Assembly (NCBI GenBank): GCA_001725255.1
Contig: MEFV01000003.1
Coordinates: forward strand, 62,001 to 126,000
DNA: 64,000 nucleotides
Direction: 5' to 3'
DNA from: Comamonas sp. SCN 67-35
Lineage (GTDB): Bacteria > Pseudomonadota > Gammaproteobacteria > Burkholderiales > Burkholderiaceae_C
How positions within the stretch are numbered: the first letter of the stretch is position 1; each line of letters starts with the position of its first letter. Position numbers and translations under genes: made by a program. This document shows positions 1-11,129 of the stretch, piece by piece. Under the pieces are notes generated by a model that worked only from the letters and a program-made list of their open reading frames with translations, made no database searches and had not been told where the DNA came from.

Positions 1-1363
1 GCCTGGAGGCCGCGACCGCCGCATCGAGCGCGGTTTGCGGATCGGCGAACACCTCGCTCTTGACGATGCGCCGCCCGCCGCCGCCCTCGCCGCTGCTGCC
101 GCGGCGCGAGCGCGTGACCGACAGGTGCGGCTTGTCGTCCTGCTGCTTGACCGCCTCGGCCAGATCCATGCGCGGCGCATCGTCCTGCACCACCGCGGGC
201 GGCGTCTGCAGCGCCTCCTGCTGCGCGTGAAAACGCTCCCAGCGCTCTTGCAAGTGGGCCGCGGTTTCGGCGCGCGGGGTCGGCAGATCGGTGAAGTACC
301 AGCGGTCGATCAGCGGGCCGATCTTTTCAAAAATGCCCGTGATGTCCTTGTCGGCCATGGCGCCGAACACCGCGTGCGTGAGGCGAAAATGCCCCATGGT
401 GCTCATGCTCGCGGCCAGCGTGGCCACGGCATGCGGGTTGTGCGCCACATCCAGCACCACCACGGGCTGGCCCGGCGCCACTTCAAAGCGCCCCGGCAGC
501 TCCACCAGGGCGAGGCCCGCGCGCACCGCCTGGGCGGAAATCGGCAGCTTCTCGCGGATCGCCTCCAGCGCCGCCAGCGCGCCCGACGCGTTGAAGAGCT
601 GGTTGGCGCCGCGCAACGCCGGGTAGGACATGCCCGCGTAGCGCCGCCCGCGCCCGGCCCAGGACCATTGCAGCTTGTCGCCCGAATAGTTGAAATCGGT
701 GCCAAACCGCCAGAGCGTGGCGCCGATCGCCTTGGCGTGCTCGATCACGCTCTCGGGCGGCACCGGGTCGCACACCACCACCGGTCGGCCGGGGCGCATG
801 ATGCCCGCCTTCTCGCGGCCGATGCTTTCACGGTCCGGCCCCAGGAATTCGGCATGGTCCACGTCGATCATGGTGATCACGGCGCAATCGGCGTCGATCA
901 CGTTGACCGCATCGAGCCGCCCGCCCATGCCCACTTCCAGCACCGCCACGTCCACCCGGGCCTGGCTGATGAGGCGCAGGATGGCGAGCGTCGTGAACTC
1001 GAAATAGGTGAGTTGCACCTCGCTGCCCTCGGTGCGCGCGCGCTCCACGGCCTCGAAATGCGGCAGCAGTTCTTCGGGCTTGACGGTCTCGCCATGGATG
1101 CGGCAGCGCTCCTCGAAATGCACCAGGTGCGGCGAGGTGTACACGCCCGGGCGGTAGCCCGCCTGCAGCGCCACCGCCTCGATCATGGCGCAGGTCGAGC
1201 CCTTGCCATTGGTGCCCGCCACGGTGATCACCGGGCAGTCGAGGTGCAGGCTCAGGCGCTCCTTGACGAGCGCCACGCGGTCCAGGCCCATTTCTATCGT
1301 GTGTGGATGCAGATGCTCGCAATAGTGCAGCCAGCCATCCAGAGTGTCGGGTAGATTTTTCAT
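1..1363 (-). CDS. folC: Bifunctional folylpolyglutamate synthase / dihydrofolate synthase (partial, runs off the left edge)
   Basis: Mur-ligase-fold enzyme that adds glutamate to dihydropteroate and to folates in the cytoplasm. Translating the minus strand from the ATG at 1363 gives MKNLPDTLDGWLHYCEHLHP followed by the ATP-binding loop GTNGKGST near residues 50-57, then VTYxSPH-type and DHAEFLG segments typical of FolC. The reading frame stays open to base 1, so the 3' end lies outside the window. The many plus-strand open frames over this region are shadows. It is divergent from the ArsC-family gene that starts about 40 bases away. Confidence 0.9.
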   Translation of the reverse strand, partial: MKNLPDTLDGWLHYCEHLHPHTIEMGLDRVALVKERLSLHLDCPVITVAGTNGKGSTCAMIEAVALQAGYRPGVYTSPHLVHFEERCRIHGETVKPEELLPHFEAVERARTEGSEVQLTYFEFTTLAILRLISQARVDVAVLEVGMGGRLDAVNVIDADCAVITMIDVDHAEFLGPDRESIGREKAGIMRPGRPVVVCDPVPPESVIEHAKAIGATLWRFGTDFNYSGDKLQWSWAGRGRRYAGMSYPALRGANQLFNASGALAALEAIREKLPISAQAVRAGLALVELPGRFEVAPGQPVVVLDVAHNPHAVATLAASMSTMGHFRLTHAVFGAMADKDITGIFEKIGPLIDRWYFTDLPTPRAETAAHLQERWERFHAQQEALQTPPAVVQDDAPRMDLAEAVKQQDDKPHLSVTRSRRGSSGEGGGGRRIVKSEVFADPQTALDAAVAASR

Positions 1364-1404
1364 GGAACCGCAGATTGTCGTGCACGCGGGGCTGGGCGAT
1401 GATC

Positions 1405-1773
1405 ATGCCCATGAGTACCCCCAAGCCCATCGTCCTTTACGGCATCACGAACTGCGACACGGTGAAAAAGGCGCGCGCCTGGCTCACCGAGCGCGGCGTG
1501 CCCTACACGTTCCACGATTTCAGGAAAAGCGGGGTGGATGCGCAGCACCTGCACCGCTGGGCCCAGGCGGTCGGCTGGGAGAGCCTGCTCAACCGCCGCG
1601 GCACGACTTGGCGCGGGCTGGCCGCCGACGTCCAGGCCAGCGTGCGCGACGAACACAGCGCCTGCGCGCTGATGCAGGCACTGCCATCGCTCATCAAGCG
1701 CCCGGTGGTCGAATGGGACGAGGCCGTGACCGTCGGATTCGACGCGCCCCGATGGGCCACACGCATCTCGTGA
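1405..1773 (+). CDS. ArsC/Spx/MgsR-family thioredoxin-fold protein (YffB-like)
   Basis: About 122 residues, the length of the E. coli YffB group rather than true arsenate reductases. The N-terminus carries the family segment YGITNCDTVKKARAWL with one active-site cysteine near residue 15, and the C-terminal part has the KRPVVEW turn that replaces the arsenate-binding loop. In-frame ATGs occur at 1399, 1405 and 1411 and no strong ribosome site separates them, so the start is uncertain by a few codons. The family is thioredoxin-like; the substrate of the YffB branch is not established. The gene stands alone, divergent from folC. Confidence 0.8.
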   Translation: MPMSTPKPIVLYGITNCDTVKKARAWLTERGVPYTFHDFRKSGVDAQHLHRWAQAVGWESLLNRRGTTWRGLAADVQASVRDEHSACALMQALPSLIKRPVVEWDEAVTVGFDAPRWATRIS

Positions 1774-1902
1774 CATTCGGCGCTGCCTTTACTCAGCTTT
1801 ACCCTGTCACTCACAAGCCTTGACGCATGCAACCTCAACCTTTTGGCACACTCCAACGTTAAGTGGTCGAGACGTCGACACCATCCGAAAGGAGTTTTCG
1901 CC

Positions 1903-4027
<2,125 letters not shown>

Positions 4028-4044
4028 ACGCCCAATAGGCCTGA

Positions 4045-4085
4045 AACGCTTATTCATCAAGCGTTATTAGCTATGCTATCAGGGG
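4045..4085. repeat. Short dispersed repeat (AGCGCTT ... AGCTATC family), copy 1
   Basis: Imperfect stem AACGCTT / AAGCGTT followed by TAGCTATGCTATCA. It is a divergent member of a family whose better copies in this window read CTCCAGCGCTT-n-AAGCGC-n-AGCAGCTATCAAAA. It lies between argG and the convergent TonB receptor gene and could act as a weak terminator or stem-loop. Confidence 0.55.
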
Positions 4086-4121
4086 CATCCGCCCAGCCCT
4101 AGGCCGGGCGGATGAACCCGC

Positions 4122-6209
4122 TCAGAACATCGCCTGCACGCCCACGCGCACGCTGCGACCGGGCAGCGGCGCCTTGGGGAAGGCCGTCTGCGTGAGGATC
4201 GACGTGGCGCTGTAGGCCAGCCGGTTGGTCAGGTTGTCCACGCGCACATACCACTGCAGCTCGGCGCGGCTGACCTTCTGGCGGTAGGTGAGCGCGGCGT
4301 TCCAGAGCGTGTAGGCGCCAGTCTCGCGGCTGCCCTCGGGCACGCGGTGCTGCGCCATCGAGTGATCGAAGCCGAGGCGCGCGCCCCAGGCGCCCATGGC
4401 CCAGCGCAGCGTGGCGCCCAGCCGCGCCGGGGCGATGAGCGGCAGCGGCTCGCCGGTGCTGACGTTGGTGGCGCGCACCAGGTCGGCGCGCAGGTCCAGG
4501 TCGAGCACCGACGCGCCCGCGCGGCCGGCCAGGCCCTGCGCGCCCAGCAGGCGCGTGGTGGCGCTGGCCTCCAGGCCGACGAAGCGCGCCTTCACGCCGG
4601 TGTAGGCGTACTCCGGCAAGTCCGCATCGCCCTTCGTCGTCCCGGTCGGCATCAGGCCGATGTAGCTGGCATAGCGGCTGGCGAACGCGGTGACGGCAAA
4701 GCGCCGGGGGCCGTCCTGCCACTGCGTGCCCAGGTCGATGCTGGTGGATTTTTCCGTGCCCAGCGTCGGATCGCCCGTTTCCCAGACGCCGGTGGCCACG
4801 TGCGCTCCGTTGGCGAACAGCTCGTAATCCTTGGGCGCACGCTGGGTATAGCCGAGGTTGCCCGTGAGCTGCCAGCCGGGCGCCAGATCGACCAGCGCCC
4901 CCACCGCCGCGCTGGCCGGCGTGAAGCGCCGCTCGCCGGAGGCAAAGCGCTCGTCATCCGCCGACGCGAGCGACGTCACGCGCACCCGCTCGGCGCGCGC
5001 GCCAAACGTGAGCTTGCCCCAGGAGGTGCCCAGTTCCTCGTGCGCGAACAGCGCCAGCGAGCGCGTGCGGCTGGGCGGCACGAAGGCTTCCTCACCCAGC
5101 GCGGAAAAGTCGCTGTCCTCGGTCTGCAGGCCCCAGACGCCACGCAGGCTGCCGAAGGCGCGGTGACGCGCCTGCAGCCGCAGATCGTTGCCGCGGTGCT
5201 TGAAAGTGGTGCCGGGCTGCTCGCCCTCGAACTCGGTGTGCCGGTAGTCGCCATGGCTGAACTGGCCCTGGATGCTCTCGATCAATCCGCCCGGGTTGCG
5301 CCACAGCCCCTCCAGCGCGGTGCGGGTGGAGCGCATGCCGATGCTCACGTCGTCCTCGGCCACGGTGCCGTAGTCGCTGTGGTAGCCGGCCACCGATGCG
5401 CCCAGGTAGCCGCGATCGAAGAAGGCCGTGCCGCCCACCGCGCCGCCGCTCACGCGGTTGGCCGAATTGCAGATGCTCCGCGCCTGCGCGGGCGAGCCAG
5501 GCCGCGCGCAATCGAGCGTCACAGGCACGGCGGTGTCGCCCGCGCGGCGGCCGAAGGCATCCACATGCAGCGCGTAGCGGTCGTTGCCGCCCTCCAGCAG
5601 CACGGCGGCGTTCTTCTCGTGCGCGCCGCTGGCATAGGACGTATCGACGCGGCCGGTCACGCCGCCCTCGGGGCCGGCCACCGGCTCGCGCGGAATACGG
5701 TTGTCGATCACGTTCACCACCCCGCCCTGCGCGCTGCCGCCGTACAGCAGCGCCGCCGGGCCGCGCAGCACCTCGACACGGTCGATCGCCAGCGGGTCGA
5801 TCGGCGTGTTGTGATCCTGGCTGAGAGACGAGGCGTCGATGCTGGCGCCGCCGTTGTTCAGGATGCGGATGCGGTCGCCATCGAGCCCCCGGATCACCGG
5901 CCGTCCGACGTTGGGGCCGAACGAGGAGCTGGCCACGCCCGGCTGTTCGGCCAGGGTCTCGCCCAGCGTGGCGCCGCGCTGCAGCAGCAGCTCCTGGCCC
6001 GTCAGCACACTAGCGGGCGCGATGGTCCGGGCCTCGCCCAGCGGATTGCCGGTGATGGTGAGCTCTGGCAGCGCCGCATCGGCTCCCTTCGCGGGCGAGG
6101 TCGATGCATCGGCCTGTTGGGCATGCACGCCAGCGGCGCACGCGGCGCCCAGCGCGAGCACCGCGCCTGCCGCGCCACGGCGGCGAAAAAGAGACAAAAA
6201 AATGAACAT
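4122..6209 (-). CDS. TonB-dependent receptor, ZnuD-like (probable zinc/haem-type outer-membrane transporter)
   Basis: 695-residue outer-membrane gated porin. A signal peptide (to about residue 31) precedes a plug domain with LPELTITGNPLGE, RPVIRGLDGDRIRILNNG and RVEVLRGPAALLYGGSAQGGVVNV, then a beta-barrel ending in an aromatic residue (QAMF). The plug wording and the DHNTPIDPLAIDRVEVLRGP block resemble ZnuD-type zinc receptors. It follows a small His/Cys protein in the same direction, probably one transcript, and is convergent with argG. No Zur box was recognised upstream, so zinc is inferred from family resemblance only. Confidence 0.8.
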   Translation of the reverse strand: MFIFLSLFRRRGAAGAVLALGAACAAGVHAQQADASTSPAKGADAALPELTITGNPLGEARTIAPASVLTGQELLLQRGATLGETLAEQPGVASSSFGPNVGRPVIRGLDGDRIRILNNGGASIDASSLSQDHNTPIDPLAIDRVEVLRGPAALLYGGSAQGGVVNVIDNRIPREPVAGPEGGVTGRVDTSYASGAHEKNAAVLLEGGNDRYALHVDAFGRRAGDTAVPVTLDCARPGSPAQARSICNSANRVSGGAVGGTAFFDRGYLGASVAGYHSDYGTVAEDDVSIGMRSTRTALEGLWRNPGGLIESIQGQFSHGDYRHTEFEGEQPGTTFKHRGNDLRLQARHRAFGSLRGVWGLQTEDSDFSALGEEAFVPPSRTRSLALFAHEELGTSWGKLTFGARAERVRVTSLASADDERFASGERRFTPASAAVGALVDLAPGWQLTGNLGYTQRAPKDYELFANGAHVATGVWETGDPTLGTEKSTSIDLGTQWQDGPRRFAVTAFASRYASYIGLMPTGTTKGDADLPEYAYTGVKARFVGLEASATTRLLGAQGLAGRAGASVLDLDLRADLVRATNVSTGEPLPLIAPARLGATLRWAMGAWGARLGFDHSMAQHRVPEGSRETGAYTLWNAALTYRQKVSRAELQWYVRVDNLTNRLAYSATSILTQTAFPKAPLPGRSVRVGVQAMF

Positions 6210-6337
6210 GGAACAAACAAGCTATACGGGGTTGAACGGCGCTCCGCGCCGATGGCCCGCCGCGCTGGCAAGCAGCGCGGCACACGGCCGCGATCAAACC
6301 GATCGCGTGCGGGGAGCGCAGGAAAGAGGAGAGGGGT

Positions 6338-6736
6338 TCAACCCAGCGCGGGCGGAGCGCGCGCATGAAACAGCGGCACGGGCACCTGCGCCCAGACGCG
6401 CTGCGCCCAGCGCGGCGGCAGTTGCGGCGTGCATGACGGTGGCAGGCTCGGCTGCGCCATCGGCGGCGCGTGGCCGCCACTGGCCAACTGGTCGTACAGG
6501 CGGCACTCGCCAGCGTGGTCGTGCGCGCCGTACAGATCGCCCAGCCACGCATGGCGCTGAAGTACCGGCGCGGCCGGGCGCACGCGCAACGCCACCTCTG
6601 CCGCCGACGCCGACGCGCCCGACAGTTCGGCGCGGGCATGCAGCACGCCATGCGCCAGCCCCAGCCACTGCGCCACCACCAGGGCGGCCATCAGCAGCCA
6701 GGCCAGACCACGTGAGCGCAGACGGTGAGCGTGCAT
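6338..6736 (-). CDS. Small DUF2946-like exported protein, upstream of the ZnuD-like receptor
   Basis: 132 residues with an N-terminal hydrophobic segment (residues 10-30, LAWLLMAALVVAQWLGLAHG) that could be a signal anchor. A His/Cys cluster HDHAGECRLYDQL near residues 70-82 resembles the metal-ligand-like patch of DUF2946 proteins. It ends about 130 bases before the receptor start on the same strand. The counterpart on the other strand (6954-7346) precedes a copper receptor in the same way. A periplasmic role linked to metal uptake is an inference from context. Family assignment is weaker than for the plus-strand gene because only one Cys is present in the motif. Confidence 0.6.
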   Translation of the reverse strand: MHAHRLRSRGLAWLLMAALVVAQWLGLAHGVLHARAELSGASASAAEVALRVRPAAPVLQRHAWLGDLYGAHDHAGECRLYDQLASGGHAPPMAQPSLPPSCTPQLPPRWAQRVWAQVPVPLFHARAPPALG

Positions 6737-6786
6737 GGCTTGAATCTACCAAAGTTGTCAAGTCGGCGCGGCGCGCATCGGGCGGC

Positions 6787-6885
6787 ACCGCCGCCGGCAA
6801 CACGCCACACGCGGGCACGAAGAGCAGCAGGCTCACACCGAGCCGGTTGCTGGCGATGACGATGGCGATGTGCGGCGCCACCAGC
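6787..6885 (-). pseudogene. Relic of a yhhQ-type queuosine-precursor transporter gene with an internal deletion
   Basis: The minus-strand reading [29 protein letters not shown] joins the N-terminal segment HIAIVIASN of the intact transporter at 10335-11003 directly to its C-terminal segment [19 protein letters not shown]. At the DNA level the first part is roughly 80 percent identical to 10383-10436, and the second part repeats a 27-base exact stretch found at 10914-10940. About 475 bases of the gene are missing between them. The relic fills the divergent intergenic region between the two metal-receptor operons. Confidence 0.75.
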
Positions 6886-6953
6886 CATCAAAAAAAAGAA
6901 ATCACCACCCGTCCGTGCAGACGGGGGCTTTCACGTGCGGTGATAATTCCCGC

Positions 6954-7346
6954 ATGCTCCTGCGCCTGCGCCAACGCCGAAGCCTGCACATCGCGGTTTT
7001 CACGGTGCTTGCGCTGGCGTGGCTGGTGGCGATGCTCGCGGGCGTGCAGACCCGCGCGGCACTGGCGCAACTGCAGCCGGCCGACATATGCTCCACGCAG
7101 GATGCGCATGCGCCGCACGGCCAGAGCGGCGATGCGGATGCGTCCTCCGGGTACACGCACCAGCACGCGCCGGACTGCCTGCTGTGCATCGGGCTGGCCA
7201 CGCCACCCGCGCTCGCGCTGGCGGCTTGGCGCTCGCCAGTGCCGGCGGCCCACCAGGACCGCCGCAGCCCCACCCAGGCCACGCTGGCCTGGCGCGCACA
7301 GGCACCGCTGCCCGCGCGCGGACCGCCCACCTTCTTCCACGCCTGA
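6954..7346 (+). CDS. DUF2946 family protein upstream of the copper receptor
   Basis: 130 residues: a basic N-terminus, a hydrophobic helix (IAVFTVLALAWLVAMLAGV, about residues 12-31) and the DUF2946-type metal-ligand patch HQHAPDCLLCIGL (His-x-His and Cys-x-x-Cys) near residues 71-84, then a Pro/Ala-rich tail ending in PPTFFHA. DUF2946 genes commonly sit beside TonB-dependent copper receptors or copper-handling genes. The receptor begins about 100 bases downstream on the same strand. The ATG at 6954 is chosen because upstream in-frame codons fall in the relic region. Confidence 0.75.
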   Translation: MLLRLRQRRSLHIAVFTVLALAWLVAMLAGVQTRAALAQLQPADICSTQDAHAPHGQSGDADASSGYTHQHAPDCLLCIGLATPPALALAAWRSPVPAAHQDRRSPTQATLAWRAQAPLPARGPPTFFHA

Positions 7347-7446
7347 CGTTTCGCCTCGTGCCAGGCCTTCGCGGCCCGGCGCAGTTCTCTTTTTGTCTGT
7401 CCGAACGCGGCCCGCGCCTGCGCGCAGGGCCGGTGTTCGGGCGTGG

Positions 7447-9543
7447 ATGCCTTTCATGACCTCGACCTTTTTTTCCACGGGCGCGCGCGCCTGTCCCGCT
7501 TTGCCCCCCGCCCTCACCCCGTGCGCACTCGCCTGCGCGCTGCTGCTGGCCGGCCCCGCCACGGCGGCCGACGATCCCCCATCCACCGCGAACGCGTTGC
7601 CCGAGGTGGTCGTCACCGCCGTGCACGACGATTCCCCGGCCCATGTCGTGGCCGACCCCAGACAGCCACGCCAGCCGGTGCCGGCCAGCGACGCGGCCGA
7701 CTACCTCAAGACGATCCCGGGCTTCTCGGCGATCCGCAGCGGCGGCTCCAACAGCGATCCGGTGTTTCGCGGCCAGTTCGGCTCACGCCTGCCGCTGCTC
7801 ACCAACGGCACGCTGATGCTGGGCGCCTGCCCGGGGCGCATGGACTCGCCCAGCTCCTACATTTCGCCCGAGACCTTCGACACGCTCACCCTAGTCAAGG
7901 GGCCGCAGACCGTCATCTGGGGGCCGGGAAACTCGGCCGGCCTGGTGCGCTTCGACCGCGAGCGGCCCGATTTCAGCGAGGGCGGCGTGCATTTCAGCGG
8001 CAGCCTGCTGGGCGCCAGCGCGGGGCGCAACGACCAGACGGCCGATCTGGAAGCCGGCAACGAACGGATGTACGTGCGTGCCACGGCCAATCACTCCCAC
8101 AGCCAGGACTACGCGGACGGCCAGGGCCGGCGCGTGCCTTCGGCCTGGGACAAATGGAACACCGACGTGGCCGTGGGCCTGACGCCCGATGCCCACACGC
8201 TGGTGGAACTGAGCGCAGGCACGGGCGACGGCCAGGCGCGCTACGGCGGCCGCGGCATGGACGGCACCCAATTCCGCCGCGACAGCCTGGGCCTGCGCTT
8301 CGAGAAAGAGCACCTCACGCCCTGGCTCTCCAAGCTGGAAGCGCAGCTCTACCGTAACCAGGCCGACCACGTGATGGACAACTTCACGCTGCGCACGCCA
8401 CCCACCACCGGGATGATGGCCGGCGGCATGGCCAGCAACGTCAGGCGCACCACCACCGGGGGGCGCCTGGCCGCCACCCTGCAACCCGCCCATGATCTGT
8501 CGCTGGTCACGGGGCTGGACTTTTCGCGCAGCCCGCACGAGGCGCGCCGCGGCAAACCCACGATGCCCTACACCGATCAGCCCTGGAAGGGCGACGCCAA
8601 GTTCGACAACCTGGGCGTGTTCGCCGAAGCCACCTGGCAGATCCGGCCCGACACGCGCTGGGTGAGCGGCCTGCGTCTGGATCACTCGCAGGCCTGGCGC
8701 TATCCCGCCAGCACTTCAGGCATGGGCGGCATGGGCATGCCTGCCTCGGCGGACGACAACCACCGCGCGCGCTCGGCCCTGCCCAGCGGCTTCGTGCGCT
8801 GGGAGCACACCCTGCAGCCGGGCACCACGGCCTACGTGGGCCTGGGCCACGTGCAGCGCTTTCCGGACTACTGGGAGCTGATCTCTCCCGGCAACAGCGC
8901 GGCGGCCAGCGGCAACGCCTTCGCCACGCTGCAGCCCGAGAAGACCACGCAGATCGACGCCGGGATGAACTGGAAGGGCCAGGACTGGCAACTCTGGGGC
9001 TCGGCCTACGTCGGGCGGGTGCAGGACTACATCCTGTTCGACTACCAGGGCACGGGCTCCAGCGTGCGCAACGTGAACGCGCAGACCATGGGCTTCGAGC
9101 TGGGCGGCAGCCGGCGCCTGAACACCGCCTGGACGCTGCAGGGCACGCTGGCCTACAGCCGGGGACGCAACACCACCGACCAGCGCCCACTGCCGCAGAT
9201 GCCGCCGCTCGAAGCCCGGCTGGGCCTGGACTACGCGCAAGGCCCCTGGAGCGCCGGCGTGCTGTGGCGCCTCGTGGCCGCGCAGCGCCGCTACGCCCTG
9301 GGCCAGGGCAACGTCGTCGGGCGCGACCTCGGGCCCAGCGCCGGTTTCGGCGTGTTCTCGCTGCACGCCGACTACCGCGTGAACCAGCGCCTGAAACTGG
9401 CCTTCGGCATCGACAACGTCTTTGACAAGACCTATGCCGAACACCTGAACCTGGCGGGCAACGCCGGCTTCGGCTACCCCGGCGGCGTGCGCATCAACGA
9501 GCCGGGGCGCACGCTCTGGCTGCGGGCTGACGTGAAGTTCTGA
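7447..9543 (+). CDS. TonB-dependent copper receptor (OprC family)
   Basis: About 698 residues. A signal peptide (to the AAD near residue 43) precedes LPEVVVTAV, the plug segment DAADYLKTIPGFSAIRSGGSNSDPVFRGQFGSRL and the family block GACPGRMDSPSSYISPETFD followed by VKGPQTVIWGPGNSAG. Met-rich patches (MMAGGMASN, GMGGMGMPAS) fit copper binding. The barrel ends in WLRADVKF with the terminal aromatic residue. In-frame ATGs lie at 7447 and 7456; the much longer open frame running back to 5839 overlaps two real genes and is not credible. It probably forms a unit with the preceding DUF2946 gene. Confidence 0.88.
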   Translation: MPFMTSTFFSTGARACPALPPALTPCALACALLLAGPATAADDPPSTANALPEVVVTAVHDDSPAHVVADPRQPRQPVPASDAADYLKTIPGFSAIRSGGSNSDPVFRGQFGSRLPLLTNGTLMLGACPGRMDSPSSYISPETFDTLTLVKGPQTVIWGPGNSAGLVRFDRERPDFSEGGVHFSGSLLGASAGRNDQTADLEAGNERMYVRATANHSHSQDYADGQGRRVPSAWDKWNTDVAVGLTPDAHTLVELSAGTGDGQARYGGRGMDGTQFRRDSLGLRFEKEHLTPWLSKLEAQLYRNQADHVMDNFTLRTPPTTGMMAGGMASNVRRTTTGGRLAATLQPAHDLSLVTGLDFSRSPHEARRGKPTMPYTDQPWKGDAKFDNLGVFAEATWQIRPDTRWVSGLRLDHSQAWRYPASTSGMGGMGMPASADDNHRARSALPSGFVRWEHTLQPGTTAYVGLGHVQRFPDYWELISPGNSAAASGNAFATLQPEKTTQIDAGMNWKGQDWQLWGSAYVGRVQDYILFDYQGTGSSVRNVNAQTMGFELGGSRRLNTAWTLQGTLAYSRGRNTTDQRPLPQMPPLEARLGLDYAQGPWSAGVLWRLVAAQRRYALGQGNVVGRDLGPSAGFGVFSLHADYRVNQRLKLAFGIDNVFDKTYAEHLNLAGNAGFGYPGGVRINEPGRTLWLRADVKF

Positions 9544-9577
9544 CCGCGCCACGCGGCGCCAGAAAAAACATCAAAAG

Positions 9578-9622
9578 CAGCTCCAGCGCTTGCCGACCAA
9601 GCGCGTGCAGCTATCAAAAACG
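9578..9622. repeat. Short dispersed repeat, copy 2
   Basis: Reads CAGCTCCAGCGCTTG, a short loop, then CAAGCGCGTGCAGCTATCAAAA. The AGCGCTTG / CAAGCGC arms form a stem. It sits between the convergent copper receptor and queC genes. Confidence 0.7.
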
Positions 9623-9627
9623 CCAGC

Positions 9628-10335
9628 TCACACGCTGGCGTTCCCTTGTGCCCAGGCGCGCCAGCCACGCGCCCGCAGTTCGCACGCCGGACACTGGCCG
9701 CAGCCATAACCCCAGTCGTGCAGCACGCCGCGCTGGCCGAGGTAGCAGGTGTGGGAGTCGCGCCTGATCAGCTCGACCAGCGCATCGCCGCCCAGCGCGT
9801 GCGCCAGCGCCCAGGTGGCGGCCTTGTCCCGCCACATCAGCGGGGTTTCGACGACCAGCGGGCGATCCACGCCCAGGCTCAGCGCCACCTGCAAGGCCTT
9901 GAGCGTGTTGTCGCGACAGTCGGGGTAGCCGGAATAATCGGTTTCGCTCATGCCGCCCACCAGCACGGTGAGGCCGCGCCGGTACGCCAGCGCCGCCGCG
10001 AGCGTGAAGAACAGTAGGTTGCGCCCCGGCACGAAGGTGTTGGGCAGGCCGTCGGCCTGCAGCGTGATCGCCACCTCGTCGATCATCGCGCTGCTGCCGA
10101 GTTCGCGCAGCACATCGACGTGCAGCAGATGGTCCGCGCCCAGCGTGCCGGGCCACGGCATCGCCTGCATGCCCGTACGCAGGCGTTCGCGGCAATCGAG
10201 CTCGACGTGGTGGCGCTGCCCGTAGTCGAACCCCACGGTCTCTACCCGCGCGAAATGCGCCAGTGCCCAGGCCAGGCAGGTGGCCGAATCCTGCCCGCCG
10301 GACAACAGCACCAGCGCGTGGCGCGTATCGGGCAT
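9628..10335 (-). CDS. queC: 7-cyano-7-deazaguanine synthase
   Basis: Converts 7-carboxy-7-deazaguanine to preQ0 for queuosine tRNA modification. 235 residues with the ATP-pyrophosphatase loop [12 protein letters not shown] near residues 8-19, [14 protein letters not shown], and the C-terminal zinc ligands in CYLG and YGCGQCPAC. The ATG at 10335 shares one base with the TGA of the upstream transporter gene, so the two are translationally linked. The pairing covers preQ0 synthesis and uptake of queuosine precursors. Confidence 0.95.
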   Translation of the reverse strand: MPDTRHALVLLSGGQDSATCLAWALAHFARVETVGFDYGQRHHVELDCRERLRTGMQAMPWPGTLGADHLLHVDVLRELGSSAMIDEVAITLQADGLPNTFVPGRNLLFFTLAAALAYRRGLTVLVGGMSETDYSGYPDCRDNTLKALQVALSLGVDRPLVVETPLMWRDKAATWALAHALGGDALVELIRRDSHTCYLGQRGVLHDWGYGCGQCPACELRARGWRAWAQGNASV

Positions 10336-11003
10336 CACGGCGCCACGGCCACGGGCTGGGCCGACCGCAACCAGCGCATGACGGCCGCCAGCACCACGCC
10401 GTAGGCCGGCACGAAGACCGCCAGGCTCACGCCCAGCTTGATGGCGTAGTCCACCCAGGCGATCTCCACCCAGTGCGCGGCCATGAAGGCATCGCTGCTG
10501 TGCCAGAAGGCAATGGAGAAGAAGGCCGCGGTATCGAACCACTGCCCCACCACGGCCGAGGCGGCCGGTGCCAGCCACCAGGCGGCATGGCGCCGGCGGA
10601 TGCGGTCGAACACCTGGATGTCCAGCAACTGCCCCAGCACGTAGGCGGCAAAGCTGGCGAACGCGATGCGGAAGATGAAGGTATTGAATTCGCCCAGCGC
10701 CGCCAGGCCATTGAAGCCGCCATCGCGAAACAGCACGCCCACCACATAGGAGGCGAGCAGCGCGGGCAGCATGGCCCGGCCTATCACCCGCCGCGCGCTG
10801 TGCTTGCCTATGAGGCGCACCGTGAGATCGGTCGCGAGAAAGATGAAAGGGAAGCTGAACGCCCCCCAGGTGCTGTGAAAGCCGAAGAGCTGCATCGGCA
10901 GTTGCACCAGGTAATTGCTGGCGATGACGATGGCGATGTGCAGCGCCACCAGCACGGACAGGGCAAGCGGCACGCGCGGGTGCGGCGCGAAGGGAACAGG
11001 CAT
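10335..11003 (-). CDS. yhhQ: Queuosine precursor transporter (VUT family)
   Basis: About 222 residues with six or so hydrophobic segments, the arrangement of the YhhQ/COG1738 family that imports preQ0 or preQ1. Recognisable stretches are [13 protein letters not shown] near residue 22 and the C-terminal [20 protein letters not shown] at five bases from the ATG at 11003 favours that start over the ATG two codons upstream. Its stop overlaps the queC start by one base. No preQ1 aptamer could be made out in the leader. Confidence 0.88.
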   Translation of the reverse strand: MPVPFAPHPRVPLALSVLVALHIAIVIASNYLVQLPMQLFGFHSTWGAFSFPFIFLATDLTVRLIGKHSARRVIGRAMLPALLASYVVGVLFRDGGFNGLAALGEFNTFIFRIAFASFAAYVLGQLLDIQVFDRIRRRHAAWWLAPAASAVVGQWFDTAAFFSIAFWHSSDAFMAAHWVEIAWVDYAIKLGVSLAVFVPAYGVVLAAVMRWLRSAQPVAVAP

Positions 11004-11083
11004 GTGCATCCTTTTTGACGAATGGGGGCGAGGGAACCCATGGAGCGGGCGATTGTACCCGCAGCGAATTTCAAGTGTTTTAT

Positions 11084-11127
11084 GGCTCTAGCGCTTACCT
11101 GTAAAGCGCTGCAAGCTATCAAAACAG
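11084..11127. repeat. Short dispersed repeat, copy 3
   Basis: Reads GGCTCTAGCGCTTAC, a short loop, then GTAAAGCGCTGCAAGCTATCAAAA. The TAGCGCTTAC / GTAAAGCGCT arms pair. It lies between the yeiH-like gene and the yhhQ leader, so it may end the transporter-gene upstream readthrough. Confidence 0.7.
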
Positions 11128-11129
11128 GT

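Noticed and set aside
6886-6953. A Zur or copper-regulator operator between the two metal operons
   Set aside because: No inverted repeat resembling a Zur box or a CueR/CopR dyad could be identified by eye.
5839-7446. A 1234-codon plus-strand open frame continuous with the copper receptor
   Set aside because: Its first 536 codons overlap the ZnuD-like receptor and both DUF2946-like genes in other frames and are low-complexity Arg/Ala/Pro; only the part from 7447 has a signal peptide and receptor domains.
11004-11083. A preQ1 riboswitch in the leader of the queuosine-precursor transporter gene
   Set aside because: The setting is right, but I could not match the preQ1-I pseudoknot sequence; only a TACAAT box and a short leader are seen.
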